Shown: piece by piece, positions 11,650 through 23,019 of the stretch
How the letters are laid out: each line of letters begins with the position of its first letter
Numbering within the stretch: position 1 is the stretch's first letter
Assembly (NCBI GenBank): GCA_032209605.1
Contig: JASFXZ010000003.1
Span: forward strand, 9,736,807 to 9,800,806
DNA: 64,000 nucleotides
Direction: 5' to 3'
Source: Mactromeris polynyma
Taxonomy: Eukaryota; Mollusca; Bivalvia; Venerida; Mactridae
Program-made: the position numbers and the translations under genes
Notes under the pieces: model-generated
The model's database searches: none
What the model was told of the DNA's origin: nothing
The model's input: only the letters and a program-made list of their open reading frames with translations

Positions 11650-14374
11650 AGCTAAGAAAATAACTTCGAACGCCGCGGGCTTAACTATTTCATGAAGAAA
11701 AAAAACCACGAACGAAGGTCTTCAAAAAAAGGAATAAAAAGTCCTCGTTTTTTAGGTATGAGACACGTGTTTATTGAAAGGAGTCGAGTTCCCTAATCAT
11801 GATTGCCTAACATCACGCAAGTCAGTCATTGGAGAAGGGAGAAAGGGGCCAGAAAGAAAATGCAAATATATGAAGTGTTTGAAGATCGAAATGGACGAGG
11901 TAACAGTTAGTCAGTGATCAAGGCAGATTTTCCTCTCCAAAGTCATCGATTTTCGTATTCTATCGTAATTATCTCTCGATAATGCCACCAGCAAAAACGA
12001 TACCCTGGTTTCTGATCTTTTGTAGGGTTCTGCATATCAAAATAACCTTAAGGGCTTATTAAAACGTCACACGTGCTTCAAAAATCGGGCGATCTTCTAA
12101 CTCTATTGAAAATCTCTGAAGTTTTTGGAATAATGTTAAAATTTGTATGCGTAATTAGTAAATCCCGTCACTACGTGTCAATACGGCTGGTACGGGTTTT
12201 TCTATGGGTCAAATTGAAGCTGAATACGCGACGACTAACAAATTAATCTTATTCACCCACCGCTGATGTGAAACAGTTTATACTTTTGTTCCAGTTCAGT
12301 TTACTTCCATGTTTTTTGTCGGGTCACAATAAAAAGTCCTTTTAAGGGTCCTGCCCTGATGTCATCCTTACTTAATTTCCATCTTTCATGGTCGAGCAAT
12401 TGCGTACGGCGAGAAACTAAATCTTCATGAAAGACTAACAGTACCCCGTCATTTTTGTCAATGCGATTTGTCACTGTAATAATGAGCCATCTATTCTAAG
12501 CGACAGGCGTACGAGGAACTTCAAAAAATTGCTTATGAAAAAAGAATCCCCGATAACATGAAAAAACTTGCAATAGATTGAATAATCAGTAGGTGGGATT
12601 TGATTAATTAGTGATTTTACACTGTTATTACAACCGGCTGATTACCATAACCGTTCAGGTGCCTGTAATATCAATGGTATGGTATGATAACTTTCGCAGA
12701 TTGTGTAACTCTTTAATCAACTGTTTAAAATAAGTTGATGCTTTCTTTCGTAGCTGTTGTTGTTGTTGTTGCTTTTCATGAACATGATCACGTCCTTATT
12801 AGGGGTATTCGTTGCATTTAAAACGGGATGTAAAACACAGTATTAGATAATATTGCTTGAGGTACAAGTCCATTTTTTGTATATAAATATTCACTTCATT
12901 AAAATAAAATTATTTTGAATCTAAATTAAAGTTTATATTGCAGTACTTACTAGATATCGTTCTTTTTTATAGATTTTTTACAGTATTACTGTATTGTTTT
13001 TAACTATGAGGTATAGGCCTAATGATAAAAATAATCACATTCGAATTTTAAAAATGACATCCGAAATTCTGTTATGCGAGACGCTGTATTTCTTTATAAT
13101 TTTTTACAAATTTAAAGGTATTTTCTTGATTTTGATGCAACTTTATCGTAAATTAGCAACTTCTGTTAAAAGTCTTGACCATAGTATAATTTTAAGATTT
13201 ATTTTGATAAACGGTGAGAAAAAAACGGGCGATGGTTAAACTTGATAAACGATAAGAAAAGATGAATTATCATGATATTTATTTAATCAAACTTTCTTTA
13301 ACACGATTAAGATTATGTTATTTGATCGAAATACGATCACACATCAACACCTGCTTCAAGCCGTGAGTGTCCGAAAATCCGACAAGCTAACATGTCCTTA
13401 ATGTTTCAGTTTTAGCGATAGTAAATATGCCAATGTTTTATTTCCGGATTCTGGCTTTGTATTACAAATGTAAATCGAGTTTGCCCAAAGTATCGTTTGG
13501 GACTTGTGCTAACAAAGTAAGATGGTATCAATTTTAACGATGTAACTCGAAAAACATATATCTTTCAAAATCAACATTTCACTATGAAATAGCTGACATA
13601 CAGTCCCCTGTAATAGGGCCGCTGACCCCTAATTTGTATTTTGATCGTATAAGTGACTGACTAGCCACCTTGAGTTAATGAACGGCCATGGTTTAAATTT
13701 TAATGCGGTACGCTGACGCGAAATTGTAGCAACTTTTGTCAAAATGTCACCTCCAGTTCGTGATTTAGTAACCCAAAGAAACAAAAGAAAACCAAAGAGC
13801 ATGAGGAACTAACCCACAGAAACAAAAGAACCGAAAAGGAGGAAGAAATCGTTAAGAAAAAATATGTTCGCCGGTGCTTTACATGATAAGACCCTGTTTC
13901 GTGTTATCGACTTCTTATCATTAAAGAACAGGTTTTACGATATTAAGATCAGAATTAATAATAAAGGGTAACATTGAAAATTAACATATCTGTCAGTAAA
14001 ATAACTCGATGGCAAGTTGGAAAGAGTTGTAAATCTAATATTAGACAGAATAGAACAATGTCAGCACTGCAATTAGTAATTTTGAAGTCGAATAATTAGT
14101 GTTATCTAGCGTTAGGCATGTAAGATCTCACAACCCAAATGTACCACAAAATCTAAGGTTAAATCAACTGGAACATTAAAGGTAACCAAAAAATCGAAGT
14201 TTTTATTTCGAATTATTTTTCTTAATTGCATGTATGACCAATCAAGTATGACATTGATATTAGCCTTGTGTGTATGTTTAGATAGCACTCAAAATGCTCA
14301 AGAAATAATGGTCTTAATTAGATCTGTGTCCGGGATTATAACCACTACTAATTCACTTAAATCTCATATTCAGG
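11650..14374. other. Gene-free stretch
   Basis: No gene or clear repeat is recognised apart from a short GTT microsatellite near 12755-12775. Open frames here, including one at 12994-13239, have AT-driven composition and no recognisable domain. Confidence 0.5.
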
Positions 14375-15915
14375 GTAAAATCTCAAAAAAGTGGTTCACA
14401 AAGAAGACAGAGTACTTAGTAAGCGTTTTATACAGCTTCGTACACTCAATTCTCGGATTCAAACTCAAATCTCAAATAACATGGACCACAAAGAATACTC
14501 AACACTCAGTCAGCATTGTATACAATTTCGTAAACTCAAATCTCGGATTAAAATCTCAAATAACATGGACCACAAAGAATACTCAACACTCAGTCAGCAT
14601 TGTATACAATTTCGTAAACTCAATTCTCGGATTAAAATCTCAAATAACATGGACCACAAAGAATACTCAACACTCAGTCAGCATTGTATACCATTTCGTA
14701 CACTCAAATCTCGGTTTTAACTCAAATCTCATATAATACGGACCACAAAGAATACCCAACACTCAGTCAGCATTGTATACAACTTCGTACACTCAAATCT
14801 CGGCTTTAACTCAAATCTCATATAACACGGACCACAAAGAATACCCAACACTCAGTCAGCATTGTATACAACTTCGTACACTCAAATCTCGGCTTTAACT
14901 CAAATCTCATATAATACGGACCACAAAGAATACCCAACACTCAGTCAGCATTGTATACAACTTCGTACACTCAAATCTCGGCTTTAACTCAAATCTCATA
15001 TAATACGGACCACAAAGAATACCAAACACTCAGTCAGCATTGTATACCATTTCGTACACTCAAATCTCGGCTTTAACTCAAATCTCATATAACACGGTCC
15101 ACAAAGCAAACTCAACACTCAGTCAGCATTGTATACAACTTCGTACACTCAAATCTCGGCTTTAACTCAAATCTCATATAACACGGTCCACAAAGCAAAC
15201 TCAACACTCAGTCAGCATTGTATACCACTTCGTACACTCAAATCTCGGCTTTAACTCAAATCTCATATAACACGGTCCACAAAGCAAACTCAACACTCAG
15301 TCAGCATTGTATACCATTTCGTACACTCAAATCTCGGCTTTAACTCAAATCTCATATAATACGGACCACAAAGCAAACTCAACACTCAGTCAGCATTGTA
15401 TACAACTTCGTACACTCAAATCTCGGCTTTAACTCAAATCTCATATAACACGGACCACAAAGAAAACTCAACACTCAGTCAGCATTGTATACCATTTCGT
15501 ACACTCAAATCTCGGATTCAAACTCAAATCTCATTTAACACGGACCACAAAGAATACTCAACACTCAGTCAGCATTGTATACAACTTCGTACACTCAAAT
15601 CTCGGATTCAAACTCAAATCTCATATAATACGGACCACAAAGAATACTCAACACTCAGTCAGCATTGTATACAACTTCGTACACTCAAATCTCGGCTTTA
15701 ACTCAAATCTCATATAACACGGACCACAAAGAATACTCAACACTCAGTCAGCATTGTATACAATTTCGTACACTCAAATCTCGGTTTTAACTCAAATCTC
15801 ATATAATACGGACCACAATGAAAACTCAACACTCAGTCAGCATTGTATACAAGTTCGTACACTCAAATCTCGGATTTAACTCAAATCTCATATAATACGG
15901 ACCACAAAGCAAATT
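14375..15915. repeat. 84/89-bp satellite array, about 17 units
   Basis: Tandem units with the landmarks GGACCACAAAGAATACTC, ACTCAGTCAGCATTGTATAC and TTCGTACACTCAAATCTCGG. Measured spacing of CAGTCAGC is 84 bp for the first three units (14507, 14591, 14675), then 89 bp (14764, 14853 and on). The 84-bp units are divisible by three, which explains the 168-codon open frame at 14230-14736. Unit variants (AAGAATACC, AAGCAAACTC, CATTTCGTA, CAACTTCGTA) occur in blocks, pointing to segmental amplification. Confidence 0.95.
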
Positions 15916-17584
15916 CAAAATTCAGTAATCCACTTTAATCTTCACACTCAGATTGAGCAATATAAGCGTTCAGCACTCAGTACTGAGTCAAGGTTAAACC
16001 CCTGCGCTCAGTTCAAACATTAGCCTCTAGAAAAAAAGTCTATGATACTAAAATAGTAAAATCTCTATATAAGAACGTTTATGTCATTTTTAATTATACG
16101 ATTTCTCAAAGTTCATGAACCAGGGATTCAAGATAAGAAATTCTCATAATATTATTTCGTTTTACGCAATGATAAATGCTACATTTTCATTCAATGAACG
16201 ATTGAATTTTTATATCAAAACGAATTTTAAAAGACATATCACAGGTACAAAAATTAAATGTACTGAGTATATTTGGATTTAAGTATATAAAACGTATCAT
16301 CCAATGTATACAATTTACAAGAGTAAGTACATTTACATAGTATACTTTGTTCCGAAAACAACCCAAAAACAATTAAAATAAAATAACCCAAGACTAGCAT
16401 TTTTTTCTCCAAAATAATTTTTCAAACCTATTCCCAACCTTATCATAATTTACCTGCCCCACGCCAGCATCGCTTTAGTGTCATTTAATAGCCCAATTAT
16501 TTACCGACTATTTGCAATATTAATAAACCCATTTTGTTCAGTAGTTATCACATAACGTTGACAATAATGCTTATTTAATGCATTTTATTATTGCACATCT
16601 AACCTAATATTTGCTTGGGAAACTTAATTTTCTTGCAATGAAATTCAGCGGTCGTCCAGCGAAATAGGAACATCAAACGTGTGCCGAATTGCTAAAATGG
16701 ACTAAATGCCGTAAAAGACCGTCCCTGAAGCTAGTTTCTCCATTTGCAACTTTTTATTACAGATATTAGTACCCTTGTGGTAAATTTAGATAATTATCTT
16801 TCCTACACCATCATCACTAACGGATAAAGCATCATGAAACGTTATTATATCTGAATGCTAATTTAATATTCTGTCGTATATTAAGAGACGCGGAACGCAC
16901 GCGCAGATCGCGAGCATGCGCGCTCCGGTCCGTTTTTTTAAAAATAAATGTGAAAGATAAAATGACGTTATGTGGTTTTTGATAGAAAAGATTTACGCTT
17001 TTTTCGTGCCTGATTTTTTAAAACTTTGTTTTCGCTAATCACTCATAATAGCATTATGTTGCAATGAATGTGTGCCTCGTGGATGGACAGAATATCTGTA
17101 CCGCAAAAACCATAAAAATCAAGAGATAAATGAAGTATTAAGAAAATGTCTCGCCTGCTAGAGAAATATTCAAAATAATATAACCATAATTCGCGACCTT
17201 CGATCAAGATAAGAATTAATGCATGATTGTGAAAACATGCAAAACGTGCATATCGAAAGGAAACGCATGGTAACAGAATTAAAATATGTTCAGTCAATGT
17301 TTTAAAACAAAACAAAAAGAAGATAAGAAACTGTTCATGATTTTTCTAAAAAAAGAAATACCCGAAACTTGTTTGAAAATTGAATGACCTATTTGCTATA
17401 TTTGAACATTTAAATATATTTTTACATTGGGCCTTTTTTCTTATTGGTCACTACTATATTTTTTATCATTTTATTTTTATGATGGATATTTTTGCACCAT
17501 CATGCATGAGTATTGGGTTTTAAAGCTTGATGTATAAGTTTGAGTGAGCTTAAACAAATGTATTTAATTTAAAGTTCAATGCAC
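15916..17584. other. Gene-free stretch
   Basis: No gene is seen. Just past the satellite (15925-16010) a few degenerate CACTCAG motifs trail off. The remainder is AT-rich unique sequence with no exon-like frame on either strand. Confidence 0.5.
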
Positions 17585-17586
17585 TA

Positions 17587-17848
17587 GCGGCTCCAGGGGG
17601 TCGGGGTGCACCCGGGGCCCGATTCCCCAAACTTTATGTCTGAGTATAAATATGAAAATCTACAATGTTCTTTAATTATAGGATTTTCAGATACGCGATT
17701 TTGATTTATTGTAGCATTATATTCTATAATGATTATGTTAATAAACAAAGAATAAAACACAGTTATTGCCTTTTTATAAATTTCAGCAAAACCAAAATAA
17801 TGACAAAAAAGCAACCCCCCTAGTCCAAATCCTGGATCCGCCCCTGTA
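17587..17848 (-). mobile_element. Dispersed repeat B, copy 1
   Basis: The right end, read on the minus strand, is CAGGGGCGGATCCAGGATTT. The left end CACTAGCGGCTCCAGGG is a degenerate inverted counterpart. The interior carries TTTTGATTTATTGTAGCA, ATATTCTATAA and AGCAAAACCAAAATAATGAC, which reappear at 60728-61012 in the same order. TIRs and lack of coding sequence suggest a non-autonomous DNA transposon. Confidence 0.75.
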
Positions 17849-17854
17849 ATGTAT

Positions 17855-18007
17855 ATACACTAAAACCGCAATAATTTAGACCATCTTTGGAATCCTTATG
17901 GTGAGGTTGAATAAAGAGCAAAACAGTGAACATGGACTTGCAAAATGTGTTCTTAATTTTGAGGTGGTCTTATTAATGAGGTGGTCTTTTGGTGAGGTTT
18001 TACTGTA
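17855..18007. mobile_element. CAGTAAAACCTC-TIR MITE, copy 4
   Basis: The left end ACACTAAAACCGC is degenerate and the right end GGTGAGGTTTTACTGTA is intact. The interior includes GGTTGAATAAAGAGCAAAACAG and repeated GAGGTGGTCTTATTA motifs. It abuts repeat B, only a few bases apart. Confidence 0.8.
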
Positions 18008-18242
18008 TTTTGAAGAACAGCTATGACAATATAAAGAGTGAACAGTAAAAAACAGTGTCTGAGCGTACATGTGTATTGGTCAGAATAAAAAGGCAGGCAT
18101 TTATTGATTCATATTTTATTAAAGTAGTATACAGGCATACAAATGCACCGTTCAAATTCGTCTATAATCGGTGTATGCTATAATACTAAACCTGCATACC
18201 AAGGTACAAAGACTAAGAAAATATTAAATCTACCAGAAAAAT

Positions 18243-18412
18243 ATACAGTAAAATCTCGACAATAAGACCACCATTGGTTCCGACGAAAGTCGGTCTTAGT
18301 TGTGAGGTGGTCTGGGTTATCGAGTTAAAATATGGAATGAAAAATAAAAATGGTCATATTAAAGAGGTTATCTTTATTTCGAGAAGGTCTTTTAAGTGAG
18401 ATTTTAATGTAC
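18243..18412. mobile_element. CAGTAAAACCTC-TIR MITE, copy 5
   Basis: Starts TACAGTAAAATCTCG and ends AGTGAGATTTTAATGTA. The interior has AATAAGACCACC and GGTCTTAGTTGTGAGGTGG. The TIRs are diverged at several positions. Confidence 0.75.
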
Positions 18413-18816
18413 GATGTAAAATGATTATTTCCTTCGGATTTTCCAGTTAATTTGATGACTATTAATTTTCTTTATCTTCAAATGATTGCATTCATGCGAA
18501 AAAATAACAGCATTTTAGCAAACATAAATCATGAATTTACATTTCTAAGCTGGCGCTAGTTTTAAAAAATCGGTAGCCAGATTTAATTGAAAAAATAACT
18601 AATTTGACGAATTTATGCAATTTTATTAAAAAAAAATTAGGAACACTTTTTGGCAAACTTTAGTGTCCTGAACGGAGTTTTAATAGCCAATGGCTACCAA
18701 CTCGTGATAGTCTAACATTTAGAGTAAAGTCACAAAATATTTAGTTTAAAGCAAGAACTATTTATATCAGAATAGTATTCAAATTAGAAAAAAATCATTA
18801 AATATCTAAATGCAGA

Positions 18817-19043
18817 TACAGTAAAACCTCAATTTCAAGACCACCTCAATAATAAGACCACCTCAAAATTAATACTCAAGTCCATTTTCACTGCTTTGCT
18901 TTTTATTCAACCTCAATATTAAAACCATCATTAAGAAAAACCAGTTTTCAAGGTTCCCAAGCCGGGTGGATCTTATTATTGAGTTTTACTGTAATTTCAT
19001 AATTTATTTTACAGGAGGTCATGTATTGAGGTTTTACTGTACA
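18817..19043. mobile_element. CAGTAAAACCTC-TIR MITE, copy 6, compound end
   Basis: The left TIR is ACAGTAAAACCTC at 18818. A first right terminus GAGTTTTACTGTA ends at 18992 and a second, GAGGTTTTACTGTA, at 19043. Two right ends for one left end suggest a nested or tandemly duplicated terminus. Confidence 0.8.
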
Positions 19044-20827
19044 TATAGATAGCCAGCCAGTTTCACTGTGTATAAAGCTACAACAATTTTAAACTAACGG
19101 GACATCATGCTAAGTATAAAGCACCTCTTCACTCTAATTTATTTTTCACGAACATCAAAATTTGATACGAAATTGATAACCCGTCATTTGAGTTCTTCTT
19201 AAATTTAGCCTGTCATGTCCCATTTACTTTCCACAACAATTAGGTGAGAGATCAAATTAAAGATCAAAAGAAAAAATGCTTCATTTTTGACAGATAACCT
19301 CAGCAACATGAAATATATCTCATTAAACTAGTCACGTGACTCTTCAAGGCACGAGAGCATCTGTCATAGAGCGCGAATTAAAGGTGGGTTCACAGATTAG
19401 TAACTTTTTGTGATTTTAAAGGCATATATGCAAGTTTCAATATTTTTTTCCGGCCTGGGGATAGCCAACAGACTGACATCATGTCGTGATTTTTACTAAA
19501 TACCACAGTTTGCCAAATGTGGCTGACCACCTAATATGTCTGGCAAAATTTATTTCTTTTTTTGTAAAATCGAAATTTAGTAAGAAACAATAAAGGTAAT
19601 TGTTTCGATCTGAAACGCTGGTTCGGTTGGCAAAGTTGGAAACACTCTAATAACTACAGGTAAGACACATTTATAAACGTGTTGTCTTTTATATAAAATT
19701 AAAGACTGTATATAAGTATGTTTTATATACAAAATATGTAGTTTAAAACTCACTGGATGGACTCATATTTACTGTGCAAGATTGATTTATAGCTTATGGC
19801 AACCACTCCAGGAGAGAGGTCAAACTGACAGTAAATTCTTACATAAGGAGAAATATATAAAGTTGTTGCTCAGGAGAAGACCACTCTGAGGGATTTAAGC
19901 TGTTTTCACTTGGAACATCTCGGTGATTATTAGCATAGACTGTATTCCGAACTTTGCCGGACACCGCCGAGCAGTCACGATTGACCTTGTAGATCAGCTA
20001 AGGCGTGGTGATTGGGAGAAGTTATTAAATTAGTAAATTATTAATTTACTTAACCAGTTGTACTATCGGGCAAAGCAAACTGAATCGGCAATTTTAGAGA
20101 GACGATACTTCAAATGACATTTTGTTTTTGGAACATTAAGCAATCGTTGAATGGAAGTCTGCTTAGTAAATAGCGTGGCACTTAAATCTATTCCTTGACA
20201 AAATACATTTATTATACGGTTCGCGAAAGAATTTATGCGGGGTCGTTTTGTGATTTTCATTTTTATGAAAAAAATCGATAAATTCGCCAATTTATTCCCA
20301 AGTCGTAAAATGAAGAACAAAAGAAGAATATCGGGGCTAGAAAAAGATCAAATACTTTATATGCTTCAAATTATTTTATCTCAGCAAATTCTATCATTAT
20401 TCAAGGGTTATTGAACAATTTCTATTCAGAATATGAGAGAGATCTTAACGCTTATATTGCGTCATTTGTTAATATAGCGAAAAAACATCCTAAAGGTCAT
20501 GACGCTTGTGAACCAAATTAGCATATCGAAATTAAAAACACATAAAAAGTTAATCTGCAATATTAAAAGACTAAAATCTGATGAATTTTACGCGTAATTA
20601 TTCCAAAAGACCAGGTTGTGACCAATATCACTCTTGTAATCTTATTAACAGCACTTCATTGTAAAATCCAATGTTTTGTCTTGTGTTCGTCTGAAACAAG
20701 TAGACGTTGGTTGTTCGTACGCAATCTGAATTAATATTCATTAATTTTCTACATATACAAGCAAATCGTTAAAAACAGATTAATTAAATAAAATGAAATG
20801 TATGCATGTTTTTTTTTAGTCTCACAA
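19044..20827. other. Gene-free stretch downstream of the bHLH gene
   Basis: No protein-coding exon is seen. Bases just below 20827 are the presumed 3' UTR of the minus-strand bHLH gene. A minus-strand AATAAA (TTTATT on the plus strand) occurs near 20289, about 540 bases past the stop codon, and could be its poly(A) signal, though in such AT-rich DNA this is weak evidence. Confidence 0.45.
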
Positions 20828-21511
20828 TTATTGCACAAAAACTTTCTTTGTCAATTTTGAGCGCCTCTTTCCTCGTCTGTCTCCTACGCAGGAACCTCGT
20901 ACTTTTCTTATCTCCGCACCGGAAGTCTGAAGAGTAGCAACTAGAGCCGAGATATATTGAATAGCCAATCGAAGTGTGGCAATTTTGGACAATTTCTGAT
21001 GCTCCCCTAGGCTATTTTTGGGTACCACTTTTCTTAAGTCGTCAAATGCGTCATTCAGCATATGCATTCGGGTCCGTTCTCTCACAGTAGCGCCTATTCG
21101 CACGAGTTCTGGTACACGACGCGAATGCTTCGTTTTATGTTTTCCAGAGTCCGAGTCTGATTCACTACTTCCGGTTCCTAAATCAGACGACATCTGCTCG
21201 TCGTCCCATTGAACCATTGTTTTACTGGCATCGTTGACTCTGTCAGTTTGATGGTTCCAGTTTCTATGGTGACCAATCATTTCATCCACGTACTGTTCAC
21301 AATAATGATACATGTATCTTTCTTGGTCGTCTGTCCATGGAAATGCGTTTCGTTCCATGTCGCAGAATTCGTTATTTGATTGAAAAGTGTATCTACTGGT
21401 ATCATCTTGACACATAGAAGTCCATTGATTTTGTTCATTTTTACCAGTAGACGTTAAATTGCTATCATAATAGTTCCCGCTTTCATAATGACACAATTCT
21501 GACTCATTCAT
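20828..21511 (-). CDS. Group A (Atonal-like) bHLH transcription factor
   Basis: Single-exon gene of 227 aa. The start is ATG at 21509-21511 in good context (ACAACCATGA); a stop codon lies in frame a few codons upstream, and the longer frame reached through TTG has no ATG. The N-terminal half (1-137) is acidic, polar and Tyr/Trp-rich with a Ser/Asp run (SSESDSDSG), a plausible activation region. The bHLH domain is at about 138-194: basic region [13 protein letters not shown] with the E-R-x-R core that reads E-box DNA, helix 1 [13 protein letters not shown], a short loop, and helix 2 [18 protein letters not shown]. The C-terminal 30 residues are Lys/Arg-rich ([12 protein letters not shown]), probably nuclear localisation. 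Family members dimerise with E proteins and act in neural, sensory or other cell-fate choices. Helix 2 resembles NeuroD, Atonal and Oligo/Beta3 proteins; GAT in place of the usual AAN before RER is unusual. I cannot name the subfamily. Confidence 0.93.
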   Translation of the reverse strand: MNESELCHYESGNYYDSNLTSTGKNEQNQWTSMCQDDTSRYTFQSNNEFCDMERNAFPWTDDQERYMYHYCEQYVDEMIGHHRNWNHQTDRVNDASKTMVQWDDEQMSSDLGTGSSESDSDSGKHKTKHSRRVPELVRIGATVRERTRMHMLNDAFDDLRKVVPKNSLGEHQKLSKIATLRLAIQYISALVATLQTSGAEIRKVRGSCVGDRRGKRRSKLTKKVFVQ

Positions 21512-21549
21512 GGTTGTCAGTTGTCCGTACAATTACTTCTTTGTCAAAA

Positions 21550-21558
21550 TTTATATAA
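21550..21558 (-). promoter_or_regulatory. Putative TATA box of the bHLH gene
   Basis: Minus-strand TATATAAAT lies about 40 bases upstream of the start codon. A typical 25-30 base TATA-to-start distance would leave a 5' UTR of only about 10-15 bases. The AT-rich background tempers confidence. Confidence 0.45.
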
Positions 21559-21639
21559 CTTCTTTTAACTTTCTTCCAATTTCAATATTAAATCAAGATT
21601 AATAATAAAATTACTGTGACTGTTAACATTCAAACAAAA

Positions 21640-22070
21640 ATGTCGTTTTCTCGATATTTTTATAATATATCGAAATATCTCAATGTATAATTGCTTAATG
21701 TATGTCCAAGCATTATAGTCTGTACAGTAGGCCTAACATGCCTCAAACACCGTTTTATGCCGTCTTTTCGATATTTTCTGATATATAGAACTATAATTTC
21801 TTCTTTTCAATGATCGATATTTTTTTTAAAATAATATTCTTAAATTATGTCCAAGCGTTATAGTCTGTACAGTAACCTGCCTTAAACAACGATTTACGTC
21901 GTCGTATCGATATTTTCTGATATATCGAACTATAATTTCTTCGTTTATCGATATTTTCTAATATATCGAACAATAATTTCTTCTATTATCGACATTTATT
22001 TCAATATTTCAAACTTTAATTTCTTAATATATGTCCAAGCATTATAATATCTCAAACACTGTTTTACGTA
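21640..22070. repeat. Diverged ATCGATATT tandem repeat upstream of the bHLH gene
   Basis: Recurring units carry TCGATATTTTCTGATATATCGA followed by ACTATAATTTCTTC, and a longer-period motif ATGTCCAAGC.TTATA seen three times (about 21700, 21847 and 22031), the first two followed by GTCTGTACAGTA. The core is nearly palindromic. It lies 130-560 bp upstream of the bHLH start and could be regulatory or simply repetitive. Confidence 0.7.
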
Positions 22071-22076
22071 CACGTG
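22071..22076. promoter_or_regulatory. CACGTG E-box upstream of the bHLH gene
   Basis: A palindromic E-box at the far edge of the upstream repeat, about 560 bp from the start codon. bHLH genes are often auto- or cross-regulated through E-boxes, but a single hexamer is weak evidence. Confidence 0.25.
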
Positions 22077-22742
22077 AATGAAAAGCACAAGTCGTACTGA
22101 CTTGGAAACTTGTATTGTTTACGTTATGTACGTTCATTTGATCAGACAAATGTGCGAAAACAAGAATTAATTTATTAACAATTTATAGACATCATAGCCA
22201 GAGATATCCCCACCCCCATGGATTAAATTTATCCTAGGTATCCCCTTAGTTTACATAGAAAATTCTGATTTACCGATTGTGTTTCACGTGAGGATTTATT
22301 GTGATTCTAAGGAAAATATACAATATGACGATTTGCACTTAGGTTACAGTTAGATAATCAAAAAGATATTAAGAATTTCTGAAACACAAATAATGTCAGC
22401 AAGAACAAGTGTACAATCAGATTGAAATGGTAAATAATATTGTAGAGGCAAGTTGTAAAAAAATCTTCATTGAATGAATCGGCGCACGTGCGTATCTTGA
22501 TTACTACTCTTGTCGCTCGAGTTATGACTATTCGATATACATAATGTAACTAAGATTTTAGTTTGTTTTTCATTGTGGTGGAACCACCGAACAAACTATA
22601 TCACATACTAGTACAAAGATGATAATCATAACATAAGATATAGTTTATTGGTATAGAAAAATTTCCATAAATATAGCTAAACAAACAGATAAACAAATGT
22701 ACATAAGTAGTGATTTTTTATTGTTTCAAGAACCAGATTGCA

Positions 22743-22873
22743 TAAATAGAGGATCTTACATGAGTGCTTATTTGATATTGTTTTTATGAAACGAGTCGAC
22801 TGAATATATTCGTTTCAGTCGACGAGTATCATAGAAACAATATCAAATAAGCACGAATGTAAGATTCTATTTA
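22743..22873. repeat. Long inverted repeat, about 60-bp arms, about 10-bp loop
   Basis: The left arm (22743-22803) reads TAAATAGAGGATCTTACATG, GTGCTTATTTGATATTG, CGAGTCGACTGAA. The right arm (22814-22873) is its reverse complement with a few mismatches and one small gap. A second, outer pair TATCACATAAC (about 22873) and GTTATGTGATA (about 23003) suggests a larger foldback element. It would form a strong cruciform or RNA hairpin. Confidence 0.9.
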
Positions 22874-23019
22874 TCACATAACACCATAAATAGATTGTTT
22901 TCAATCTTTAAATATACTTTAAATAGTGCTGTGATTCGGCTATTTATGTAACTAGTTACATATGATATTTATGTCACTGCTTTATGCCACTCCTGGAGTG
23001 CAAGTTATGTGATAATTGG

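Noticed and set aside
14230..14736. A 168-codon open frame with repeated residues
   Set aside because: Created by 84-bp satellite units; it stops where 89-bp units begin.
21018..21212. Plus-strand frame opposite the bHLH gene
   Set aside because: Antisense shadow of the bHLH coding sequence.
21512..21532. An earlier start for the bHLH protein (seven more residues)
   Set aside because: The first codon would be TTG and a stop lies directly upstream; the first ATG is at 21509-21511.
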